From Domibacillus sp. PGB-M46 (GTDB lineage Bacteria; Bacillota; Bacilli; Bacillales; Domibacillaceae): a stretch of 64,000 bases of DNA. Under the pieces are notes generated by a model. It made no database searches. It was not told where the DNA came from and saw only the letters and a program-made list of their open reading frames with translations. Location: assembly GCF_022668875.1 (NCBI RefSeq), contig NZ_JAKGCR010000014.1:1-64000 (forward strand), in the 5' to 3' direction. Made by a program: the position numbers and the translations under genes. Shown here piece after piece: positions 51,707 to 59,839 of this stretch. Within the stretch, counting starts at the first letter, position 1; each line of letters starts with the position of its first letter.

Positions 51707-52066
51707 TCAAACTTTATGATCTAGTATAATATACCTAAATGAAATCCACAAAGAACCAGAGTACTGAGCCCAAGCCTCTGGTTCGGCGGATAAACGTTTT
51801 GATAATACCAATTCATCGTATTGTTTTACTTCATCCAGCCAGGCTTCTTTTATCGGTACAGCTCGATGAACATGATCCGCCTTATCTCTAATTTTAAAGA
51901 TCTTCCCCAAGTCCAGATTTAAATATAATTTGTTGCTTTTGAACCTGTGCTTCCACATGGATAATCAGCTTGGAATCTTCCTTCAGTACCTGCAGCCAGG
52001 ACTGTATATAGCTGTCACTGTTTTGGTCGTCACATTCTCAATACCGGTCACACCGCACAGCATCTG
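51707..52066 (-). pseudogene. Degraded ArdC-like antirestriction gene remnant and unknown tail
   Basis: MLCGVTGIENV and, after a frameshift, DSYIQSWLQVLKEDSKLII (51915-52066) match the C-terminal part of the ArdC-like protein at 54183 (MLCGVAGIENTIIKNSASYV, then QSWLRELKEDSKLI). The remaining frame (51707-51905, KIFKIRDKADHVHRAVPIKE) is not recognised. A relic of a second copy of the mobile-element gene. Confidence 0.65.
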
Positions 52067-52179
52067 TAGCAGGGAGGGCTCTACATTACTGACACAATTT
52101 TTAACATAAAATGTTATCGTTTGTCGATAGAATTTATCCAATTCTTTCTATATAGTTAATTCTATACAGAGGTGAAAAT

Positions 52180-52620
52180 ATGATTGGTATGAATATACGT
52201 GTTCTACGTAAAAAGCACAAAATGAGCCAGGAAATGTTAGCGGAGAAGGTAAACGTATCTCGTCAGACCGTCGCAAAATGGGAAAGCGAGGAGGCGCTGC
52301 CTGATATACATAAAGGGAAAATGTTAGCTGATATCTTTCAGGTAACATTGGATCAATTATCCGATGATATGAGTATAGAAGATGTAAAACAGCTTGGTCC
52401 CAAGGGTAGACAGTTCTTCGGTGTTGTGAAAGTAGGCGAGCGGGGACAAATAGTCATTCCAAAACAGGCACGGGAAATGTATCAGATTCATGCAGGTGAT
52501 AAGCTTGTTGTGCTGGGGGACGATGCTGCAAAAGGGCTTGCCATCTTAAAAAGCGATCGTTTTTTAGAGTTTGCAGATATGATTCGTAACGCCGAATCGG
52601 CCGGAGAGGAGCCAGAATGA
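52180..52620 (+). CDS. Xre-type HTH regulator with C-terminal AbrB domain
   Basis: 146 aa. Residues 1-60 are an Xre helix-turn-helix (MSQEMLAEKVNVSRQTVAKW). Residues ~78-125 are a SpoVT/AbrB swapped-hairpin domain (VGERGQIVIPKQAREMYQIH). GAGGTGA site 4 bases before the ATG. Its stop overlaps the start of the glycosyltransferase gene (ATGA), so it probably regulates its own two-gene unit. Confidence 0.92.
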   Translation: MIGMNIRVLRKKHKMSQEMLAEKVNVSRQTVAKWESEEALPDIHKGKMLADIFQVTLDQLSDDMSIEDVKQLGPKGRQFFGVVKVGERGQIVIPKQAREMYQIHAGDKLVVLGDDAAKGLAILKSDRFLEFADMIRNAESAGEEPE

Positions 52621-53798
52621 GTAAAATTGTGTTCTTTTCGATTCCCGCCCATGGCCACACCAATCCAACACTTCCGGTTGTATCAGAATTAGTAAAAAGA
52701 GGCCATAAAGTTTGGTACTATTCATTTTCGGAATTCCAGAAAAAAATAGAGGAAACCGGAGCCAAGTTTATTTCCTGTGATAAATTCTTGCCCCCGATAT
52801 CAGAAGAAGAATTAAATCGTAAAGCTGGAAAAGATTTTGCGGCTTTGATTGAAATGGTTGTGGATACAACCATTGCTTTAGATGAAAAGGTATGTACAGA
52901 ATTAAGAGGGTTTCAGCCGGATTGCATTGTATCGGATTCCTTATGCTTTTGGGGGAAATTATTTGCCAAGAAATTAGGCATCCCATATGTCTGTTCAACA
53001 ACATCCTTTGCATTTAATCAACATACAACAAAACTGATGAAACGCGGCATAAGAGAAGTGTTTCGAATGATCATGGACATGCGGCGCATTAATAAAAAAA
53101 TGCAATTGTTAAGAGATTACGGATATGAAGCGGATAGTTTCATATCGATTATTCAAAATGATAATGAAACGGATACCATTGTATATACGACAAAAGAGTT
53201 CCAGCCATTGGCGGAAACCTTTTCTGACAGATATGCCTTTGTTGGCCCTTCCATCCGACAGTCTCCTGAAGTGCAGGTTGGTAAAAACGACAGAAAAGTC
53301 ATTTATATTTCACTAGGAACAATACTCAATCAAAACAAGGAGTTTTACCAAAGTTGTATCCAGGCATTCGCTGGCTGTGATTATGATATTGTAATGTCGA
53401 TTGGTGAAAAAACAGAGATGGCTTCGCTTGGCCGCGTACCGAACAACTTCACAGTGAAAAACTATGTAGATCAGATTGCCGTTTTACAGAAGGCTGACGT
53501 ATTTATTACCCATTGTGGGATGAATAGTGTAAATGAAAGCCTATATTATGGAGTTCCACTGGTTTTATATCCGCTGCATAGCGAACAAAGAGTAGTGGCT
53601 GACCGAGCAGCCGAGCTTGGAGCAGGAATCAAACTAAAAGGAAACAAGCCTAAACATATTAGAAAAGCAGCAGCTGAATTACTAGCAGATCCAAGCTACC
53701 TTGAAAAGGCGCAAAAACTGTCAGAGTCCTTTCGAAATGCAGGAGGAGCAGCAGAAGCAGTTGATGTAATCCTGGATAAAATAGAGGAAAAATCCTGA
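52617..53798 (+). CDS. MGT-family UDP-glycosyltransferase
   Basis: 393 aa GT1 enzyme close to Bacillus YjiC/YojK and macrolide glycosyltransferases. N-domain FSIPAHGHTNPTLPVVSELV with the acceptor-side His, and C-domain donor motif FITHCGMNSVNESLYYGVPL. Transfers glucose from UDP-glucose to hydrophobic acceptors (macrolides, flavonoids), often detoxification. Coupled to the HTH-AbrB regulator. The pair sits between two ArdC-like genes, suggesting cargo of a mobile element. A terminator follows. Confidence 0.93.
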   Translation: MSKIVFFSIPAHGHTNPTLPVVSELVKRGHKVWYYSFSEFQKKIEETGAKFISCDKFLPPISEEELNRKAGKDFAALIEMVVDTTIALDEKVCTELRGFQPDCIVSDSLCFWGKLFAKKLGIPYVCSTTSFAFNQHTTKLMKRGIREVFRMIMDMRRINKKMQLLRDYGYEADSFISIIQNDNETDTIVYTTKEFQPLAETFSDRYAFVGPSIRQSPEVQVGKNDRKVIYISLGTILNQNKEFYQSCIQAFAGCDYDIVMSIGEKTEMASLGRVPNNFTVKNYVDQIAVLQKADVFITHCGMNSVNESLYYGVPLVLYPLHSEQRVVADRAAELGAGIKLKGNKPKHIRKAAAELLADPSYLEKAQKLSESFRNAGGAAEAVDVILDKIEEKS

Positions 53799-53846
53799 AG
53801 AGCTAAAAAACTTGTTGAGGATCAATTATTAGGCTTGCACGGCTTC

Positions 53847-53871
53847 TTAACCGTTTTTCACGGTTAATTTT
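53847..53871 (+). terminator. Terminator of the HTH-glycosyltransferase operon
   Basis: TTAACCGT/ACGGTTAA with a 5-base loop and TTTT tail, about 50 bases after the stop. Confidence 0.8.
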
Positions 53872-53988
53872 CATAAACCACAAGAATATCCTTTGTTTTT
53901 GGACTACTGGGCTACAATATAGCGTTTGTAGTGATATGGAATAACTTTACAAAAAATCTTTTGGATACAGATACCTCATTAACAACAA

Positions 53989-54141
53989 AAGTGTACTTTT
54001 GCTAAAGTATACTTTTGTTTAAGTACACTTATGATTACCAACCTTTTGATTCCCTTAATATCGGGAATACCTTTTAATAATATAAGTGTACTTTAGCAAA
54101 CATATACCTTTGCTAAAGTACACTTTTGATTAAGTACACCT
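53989..54141. repeat. Array of seven 10-bp palindromic sites at 16-bp spacing
   Basis: Consensus AAGTRYACTT. Sites: 53989-53998, 54005-54014, 54021-54030, then 54084-54093, 54100-54109 (degenerate), 54116-54125, 54132-54141. Within each group centres are exactly 16 bp apart; groups are 63 bp apart. Flanking bases also repeat (GATTA and CTTTTTGATT after each group), so a ~55 bp unit is duplicated. Could be an operator array, partition site or iteron set of the adjacent mobile element. Confidence 0.8.
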
Positions 54142-54182
54142 ATGATTAATAACTTTTTGATTGTCGTTAATAACACACGATT

Positions 54183-55006
54183 TTATTTTGATGGCCTAAT
54201 ATAATCAGCTGCTTTTTGGGCCTGTGCTGCTGCCTGCACAATCAGTTTAGAATCTTCTTTAAGCTCACGAAGCCAGGATTGTACATAGCTCGCACTGTTC
54301 TTAATTATCGTATTTTCGATGCCTGCTACCCCGCATAGCATCGCTGCCCCAATTTCCGCAACCAATTCCTCTTTAGAATAGACTTCATCTCCAAACGACA
54401 CGCCGCTTTGTGTAATCCCTTTGCGGGCAAGGCGGCTTTTATGGCCCGTACTGTGGATCATTTCATGAAACAGGACCGAGTAGTACTCTTCTGCTGTGCG
54501 ACAGTCCTTTAATGGTGGCACGCTGACACGATCCAACCCAGGAAAATAAACAGCACGCCCGGAATGATGATGGATAACAGGTGAATCCTTGTATCCACGC
54601 ACGATCTGCTGGGCAGACTCAATCGTATCATGGTCAAATGTTTCTGTCTCCCGCTTGCTTTGAAGGCCCTCTGCCTGCTTGATCACATTAAACACTTTGT
54701 AATAGCGAAGAAAGGGGATCTGTTCCTTCTCGCCGGTTTCTTCATTTTCGCGCTCTACCCACTTCCAGAACACGACGATATGTCCTTTTTTTCACCTTTA
54801 CGGACTTTGCCGCCGGCTTCCCTGATCTGCTTTAAGGTCGAATATTCTCCCGGCTCCAAGAGAAGAGAATCAATGCCGCGGTACGGCTTTTGGGTTACCC
54901 AATTTACTGGCGTACCATTACTCCACGGGCGGCGCCATGGTACGACTCCTTTTTCTAGCTGCTCGATAATGCGTTTTGTAACCATTTGATAAATTGTGTC
55001 GCTCAT
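54183..55006 (-). pseudogene. ArdC-like antirestriction protein (N-terminal ssDNA-binding and zincin domains), frameshifted
   Basis: Two frames make one gene. 54755-55006 gives MSDTIYQMVTKRIIEQLEKG and PWRRPWSNGTPVNW, and 54183-54770 gives VVFWKWVERENEE through the metallopeptidase motif LFHEMIHSTGH (zinc ligands HxxxH) to LKEDSKLIVQAAAQAQKAAD. The shift lies in a run of seven A at 54786-54792, where eight would restore the frame, so a sequencing error or phase variation is also possible. ArdC protects incoming plasmid DNA from restriction. AAAGGAG precedes the ATG. Confidence 0.85.
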
Positions 55007-55045
55007 TTTTGTATACTCCTTTGTGTAGAATTTTGAAAAGACAAA

Positions 55046-55074
55046 AAGCCAAATCCGAGAATGGATTTGGCTTT
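55046..55074 (-). terminator. Terminator downstream of the RadC-like gene
   Basis: AAAGCCAAATCC/GGATTTGGCTTT arms followed by TTTTTG on the minus strand, about 40 bases after the RadC-like stop at 55114. Confidence 0.8.
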
Positions 55075-55113
55075 AATAGGTCGCTGTTGGTTTTTAATAA
55101 AATTAAGGCCGGT

Positions 55114-55764
55114 TTATAGGCAGCCTTTTTCTTTCAGGGAAATATACTTTTCTGAGCAGACCACCAGGTGGTCAAGAACTTCAATCCCCATTAGCTTGCC
55201 ACATTCCACCAGCCGCTTGGTGATATTAAGATCTTCACGGCTTGGCGTGGGATCATTCGAGGGATGGTTGTGCGCGCAGACAATGCTGGCAGCCGCATGC
55301 TGGATCGCAAAGCGCTAAGTTTCCCTCGGGTGCACTAACGAAGCATTTAAGCTTCCTTTAAAGACAGCCCGCTCATAAATCACCTGGTTTTTAGTGTTTA
55401 GATAAAGCATGTAAAACACTTCCTGCTTTTCATAAGCAATTTTTGCACGCAGGTAGCTGTAGGCATCTTCCGGGCTGCGGACTGGAAAACGCTGCTCAGC
55501 CGCCGAAATGAAACTCCACTTTCTGCCGACTTGAAATCCAGCCATGACCCGCTGAGCCTGCGTAAGGGTCAGCCCTTCTTCATGCAGCTCATGCTCTGTC
55601 AGGTCAGCCAGATCTTGAAGCCCTTTGGCACAAAGACGGCCGCACAGCTCCGGCGTGGCTTTCGGTCCGATTAAAACCGCCAGCAAATGCTGCAGGTCTA
55701 CTCCCTGCCCAGAACCGTAAGTGGACAAGACTTCATGCGCTGTTTCAATATATTTTTTCTCCAT
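55114..55764 (-). pseudogene. RadC-like JAB-domain protein with an internal amber codon
   Basis: The frame begins MEKKYIETAHEVLSTYGSGQ (ATG at 55764, GGAAAGGA upstream), runs through KGSLNASLVHPRET, meets TAG at 55315-55317, and continues without a shift as [20 protein letters not shown] then [17 protein letters not shown] to TAA at 55114. VHPRE--R and AHNHPS-DPTPS are the metal-binding JAMM motif. RadC proteins are frequent on plasmids and ICEs. With the stop, the metal site is lost unless the codon is suppressed. Confidence 0.85.
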
Positions 55765-55883
55765 TATTTTTTTCCTTTCCATGAGCCCCCGTGCCGCGGC
55801 GGCACGAGGATTCATGCCACCGCTTTGTATATGCCCGGGGTGGAAGGCTTATTTTTTGTATGTTATACTGTCGTTACCTCTAT

Positions 55884-56237
55884 TTATTTCGTTTGGGACG
55901 AAAATCGTTTCGTCTCTTTTTTTTGCCCAAATTGGCGCAGCACCTCTTCACTCCAGCCGATTTTTTTCAGGTTTGCCGCAGAGATCGTCATGAACTTCCA
56001 CGGGTTCACCCCTTCAATCGCCAACTGGTCTGCCATGTCTCTCAGGCCGGACTCGTGAAACTCCCAGGAGACCGCCACATTATAATTCCACACTTTTTCT
56101 TTCGTTTCAATCGCACCGTTCTGGTCTACAAACCTTTTCAGTTCCGCTTTCAGTGTCTTTAGCGACGATTCCATGCGCTCAACTTCCGCAGCAAGCTCGA
56201 CCGCACCCTTTGCAGATTTGATTTTTGGAACAGCCAT
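55884..56237 (-). CDS. Hypothetical mobile-element protein, 117 aa
   Basis: Not recognised. MAVPKIKSAKGAVELAAEVE is followed by a coiled-coil helix (ERMESSLKTLKAELKRFVDQ), then a WEFHESGLRDMADQ segment and a basic C-terminus. The ATG at 56237 overlaps the stop of a 20-codon frame with a strong ribosome site (TAATG), so translation is probably coupled. Neighbouring radC and ardC-like genes suggest an ICE or plasmid origin. Confidence 0.65.
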   Translation of the reverse strand: MAVPKIKSAKGAVELAAEVERMESSLKTLKAELKRFVDQNGAIETKEKVWNYNVAVSWEFHESGLRDMADQLAIEGVNPWKFMTISAANLKKIGWSEEVLRQFGQKKETKRFSSQTK

Positions 56238-56299
56238 TAACATAACGGATCACCGTACTTTCGATGTGCTCCATGTCCAGTATTCATCCTTTTTAACAT
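56237..56299 (-). CDS. Possible 20 aa leader peptide
   Basis: MLKRMNTGHGAHRKYGDPLC, ATG preceded by GGAGGAGTATTC. Its TAA overlaps the next start. The strong site and coupling suggest a translated leader rather than a functional protein. Confidence 0.35.
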   Translation of the reverse strand: MLKRMNTGHGAHRKYGDPLC

Positions 56300-56427
56300 G
56301 AATACTCCTCCTTTGTATGGAACAGTTCGCACCACCCTGGTTTTAATGGCGCCTGCTGCACCTGTCTAACAGCCATCCCTTTACTCGTAAACTTTCAATT
56401 TATTCCTTTTAGTATCTAATAAATAAT

Positions 56428-57318
56428 TTATTCGAAACTTCCTAAATTTTTATTAATGAACCTACCTTTACCTTTTTGATTATAAAGAACATAGGGGTTT
56501 TTAGAAATTATGTCCTTTAGAAAGCCTATATAGTCTTCTTCATTTAGCTTGGGATTGTGCCCTGTAATATCCTCAACCATTTTACTTAGTTTATCCCACT
56601 TATAAACAGGTATATTATTTTTGTTCTTACCCGTTCTTTTCCCTAGCCTGAACCAATATTCAATTGTCGTATTATTTCTTACTGTTTTACTGGAGCTGTT
56701 TTCGGTATTGTGTTTATTCTTAACTTGAATAAGCTTTAATTCAGGCTGCCCACCCTCCCCAACAATGCGCTTACAAAAATCAGCGGCTTTAAGGGTTTGC
56801 CCGTCGCACCATATAAAGTTATATGGATCTTTGCAAATTACACTGGCAATATACCCCTCTAGAAAGTTTCCTTGGACATACTCAATGGCCATTAAGATTT
56901 GGTGGGCTTGTAAGGCCTGTTCAATATCTTCCCCTTCAACTGGCCGGCCACTAACTATTTCATAATAAAGTGACAGCATATACCCCAGGGCCGGATCCTT
57001 CACAATATCCTTTTCAGATAATGGTTTGGCTTTACGGTTAGCCAAAGGATTTTTCAGAGAATTTATATAGTTACTTAACCATTTCTTAAGTAATGGCAAA
57101 ACTTGCTCGTCCAAAGGTTTTTCACTAATATTTTTTGACGGCTTTTGCGCCGGGATGTATTTAAACTCTACTATCCAATCAATTAAAGTATTTAAGGTTA
57201 ATTGTTGGTCTTTAGTTAAATCGCCAGCATAAAATTCTTTTAAATCATTAATGATATCTTCTTTTTTTTGAGGGATTGAATCCAAAAGATGATTCAAATT
57301 TACGGGTTGTAAGGACAA
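56428..57318 (-). CDS. Type II restriction endonuclease, SinI-like (predicted GGWCC)
   Basis: 296 aa. The C-terminal half has FIWCDGQTLKAADFC and the PD-(D/E)xK-like strand PELKLIQVKNKHNTENSSSK, followed by RNNTTIEYWFRLGKR, resembling the SinI/AvaII restriction family. N-terminal ~130 residues are helical. Divergent from the Vsr nuclease gene. No separate methyltransferase is next to it; the GGNCC-type methylase 2.5 kb away could protect its sites. Family call from memory of the conserved block. Confidence 0.65.
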   Translation of the reverse strand: MSLQPVNLNHLLDSIPQKKEDIINDLKEFYAGDLTKDQQLTLNTLIDWIVEFKYIPAQKPSKNISEKPLDEQVLPLLKKWLSNYINSLKNPLANRKAKPLSEKDIVKDPALGYMLSLYYEIVSGRPVEGEDIEQALQAHQILMAIEYVQGNFLEGYIASVICKDPYNFIWCDGQTLKAADFCKRIVGEGGQPELKLIQVKNKHNTENSSSKTVRNNTTIEYWFRLGKRTGKNKNNIPVYKWDKLSKMVEDITGHNPKLNEEDYIGFLKDIISKNPYVLYNQKGKGRFINKNLGSFE

Positions 57319-57408
57319 TTCAATTACCTCCTCTTCTAAAGTCTTCTAAAGTAATCATTTTCTTTATATCTAATGGGTATAGATAATTATAAAGGATGGG
57401 TGACAAAG

Positions 57409-57825
57409 ATGGATAAAAGCACTCCTAAAAATACCAATCACATGAAGAATATTCGTTCACAATCACAGCTTGAAAATAAAGTATCAAAGGCATTATGGAA
57501 AAAAGGAATTAGGTTTCGTAAAAACGTCAAACTTTTTGGCACACCTGATATTGCCATTACAAAGTATAAGATTGTAATTTTTATTGACTCCTGCTTCTGG
57601 CACAGTTGCCCTATACATGGAAAAATCCCAAAAACCAATGAAGAATTTTGGATTAAAAAATTGGGCAGGAACATGAAAAGGGATATTGACGTTAATCGCT
57701 ATTACGAAGAGGAAGGATGGCATCTACTTAGGATTTGGGAACATGAAATAAAAGAAAATTTCGAGGGGACAATAGATAAAATCATAGGTTTTATCAACTT
57801 TCATAAGAACAACTTATTTTCTTAA
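57409..57825 (+). CDS. vsr: Vsr-type DNA mismatch endonuclease
   Basis: 138 aa from ATG 57409 (AAAGGA upstream); ATG 57373 is a longer alternative. Family blocks: RSQSQLENKVSKALWKKGIR, DIAITKYKIVIFIDSCFWHS (catalytic Asp and His), WIKKLGRNMKRDIDVN and LLRIWEHEI. Vsr nicks beside T:G mismatches formed by deamination of 5-methylcytosine, and typically accompanies C5 methylases. Here it would repair damage created by the methylase at 59840. Confidence 0.93.
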   Translation: MDKSTPKNTNHMKNIRSQSQLENKVSKALWKKGIRFRKNVKLFGTPDIAITKYKIVIFIDSCFWHSCPIHGKIPKTNEEFWIKKLGRNMKRDIDVNRYYEEEGWHLLRIWEHEIKENFEGTIDKIIGFINFHKNNLFS

Positions 57826-58009
57826 TTAATATAGTTAACCTCTTTATTTAATAAATAAACTAGATCAAGCCCCACAAAATGACTATTATGCTAACCAAAA
57901 AGATCCGGTAAACTTAAAAACAAAACAATATTTTCAAAATCCCACTCCTTAACTATTAAATTTTGTATATAATAGGATTTAAACAAGCATTATTTTCCTA
58001 TTAAGATGA

Positions 58010-58783
58010 GTGGGTATTTTGCCTTATTTGAATTTCATGACTGATGAACACCTATTTTCTTGCATCAAAAATTTATACGATTCTTATACCAAATGCCAAG
58101 AGGAGATGACAATCAAAAAGTTTTACCACAACCGGGTAGATCCTATAAAGTTTACATTTGATATGAAATTTAACGATGTTTCGATTGAAGATTATTTACT
58201 TATTGAAATAGCACGCTAAAATGATCAATCCATAAGTAATGCTATTGGAGAATTTCATGAAAATTTATTAGATGGCATCAAAGGATTTAAAAGATTACCT
58301 GTCGGGGGTCATGATATCGAAAATGAAGATCTGACGATATTTACGGATATTAAGAACAAGCATAATACAGTAAAAGGTGATGACAGATCCAGCCTTTTTA
58401 ATAAATTAAAAACAGTAGCTGAAAGACACCCAGAAGCAATCTGTTATTATGTAAGAATTAACGACAAAAGGTCTCAATACAAAATTTGGGAATTCACAAA
58501 AAATGGGGTTCCTTATAGGCATGAAAGGATAAGAATCATTTCTGCTGATAAATTTTATGCGCTTGCAACCGGAAGAGAGAACGCTTTCAAAGAGTTATGT
58601 GATGCTTTACCTAAGGCCATAGATCAATTTTTAGAAAATACCCAAAGCCATACAAGTGGAAGGCGTGAAAATACTACTTTCCTAGAACAAATGCGCGAAA
58701 GATCTAGTAAGTATAATAGAAGTCTAATGGAGCAAATTTATTATGAAAACTTCGGTTTTTATAATGGTTATAAATCTAATTAA
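58010..58783 (+). pseudogene. Eco47II/Sau96I-type restriction endonuclease (predicted GGNCC) with an in-frame stop
   Basis: 257 codons in one frame with a single TAA at 58217-58219. Before it: LPYLNFMTDEHLFSCIKNLY and KFYHNRVDPIKFTFD. After it: NAIGEFHENLLDGIKGFKRL, the catalytic TDIKNKHNTVKGD and DKFYALATGRENAFKELCDA. These blocks match the Eco47II family, which cuts GGNCC. The nonsense codon after residue 69 should inactivate it. GTG start with a weak site. No frameshift, so the mutation may be recent. Confidence 0.82.
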
Positions 58784-59014
58784 AAGAAAACAAAAATTCT
58801 TTATACTTTTAAATCTTTGGAATCAAAAAGTCGCACTTCATACTTAACTTATTAGATAATCTTTTACCAAAATACCTGATAAGATAAAAAACAAAGAATT
58901 AATCTCTTTTTTCTAAAAAGAGTTACCTAGCGTTATTGCCACAAGTGTTAAAATGTTTTATAGAAACAATTCCACATTAAAGAATCCCTTTTAAAAAGAG
59001 GAGGAAGCAAAAGA

Positions 59015-59770
59015 GTGGCTGATGAAAAAGAAAAAAACGAATTAGATTACCAAGATTTAAATGAAATAATAGAAAACGCAAAAGATTTCTTCCGGGATGA
59101 AATTGCCCCTAGTCATATAGCCAACACAAAAAAACTTGTAAAATTAAAACAATTCAACCTCAACCCCTTTTTGGATAAATATAAAGCAAGTTTTTTAACC
59201 GGTAACGTAGACCCAATAAGTGTAGCTCAGGCGCTAGTCTATCCTAGGGTTTTAGGTACTTCTATTAATACTATTTTTGGAGACAAGCTCCAAAAATTTT
59301 GCAGTGAAGTTCTAGAAGGTTTTGGATCAACAACTCCAGGAATCGATATTGAATTTATTGATAAGATTGATGGAAGAAAAAAATATTGCCAAATAAAAGC
59401 TGGCCCTAACACCATCAATAAAGACGACATAGATACTATCAAAGGGCACTTCCAAGCAGTTAAAAACCTTGCCCGAACTAATAAATTGAGTATTGGTTTT
59501 GATGATTTAATCGTTGGGGTATTTTATGGAACCCCTCAAGATTTAAGTAACCATTATAAAACCATCAATAAAGAGTACCCAGTCATTGTTGGAGAAGAAT
59601 TTTGGCATCGATTAACAGGTGACCTAGAATTTTATGAGAAACTAACAAACGCCATCGGTGAAGTTGCATCAGAATATGATAGTTCCGAATTGATTAATCA
59701 AGTTATAACCGAGTTAGCCAAGGAAATTGCAAAAAAACCTGGATTTGAACCTCCTGCGTCAGATAAATAA
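59015..59770 (+). CDS. Type II restriction endonuclease, EcoO109I-like (predicted RGGNCCY)
   Basis: 251 aa. The core TPGIDIEFIDKIDGRKKYCQ then IKAGPNTINKDDIDTIKGHF matches the EcoO109I family, with a PD-(D/E)xK site (Asp, then QIKAG). EcoO109I cuts RGGNCCY. A start (GTG) preceded by AAAGAGGAGG is clear. It converges with the methylase gene, sharing a terminator. Probably the active nuclease of this cluster. Confidence 0.8.
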   Translation: MADEKEKNELDYQDLNEIIENAKDFFRDEIAPSHIANTKKLVKLKQFNLNPFLDKYKASFLTGNVDPISVAQALVYPRVLGTSINTIFGDKLQKFCSEVLEGFGSTTPGIDIEFIDKIDGRKKYCQIKAGPNTINKDDIDTIKGHFQAVKNLARTNKLSIGFDDLIVGVFYGTPQDLSNHYKTINKEYPVIVGEEFWHRLTGDLEFYEKLTNAIGEVASEYDSSELINQVITELAKEIAKKPGFEPPASDK

Positions 59771-59785
59771 ACGGGATAAAAAAGA

Positions 59786-59812
59786 AAAAGAGGCTTTCTT
59801 TGCGCCTCTTTT
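59786..59812. terminator. Bidirectional terminator between the nuclease and methylase genes
   Basis: AAAAGAGGC/GCCTCTTTT arms with T-rich tails in both directions. Confidence 0.75.
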
Positions 59813-59839
59813 TCTTTTTATTTAAGCTTATTATTAACA

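Noticed and set aside
53989-54141. CRISPR array
   Set aside because: Repeats are 10-bp palindromes at 16-bp pitch, with no spacers of CRISPR length and no cas genes.
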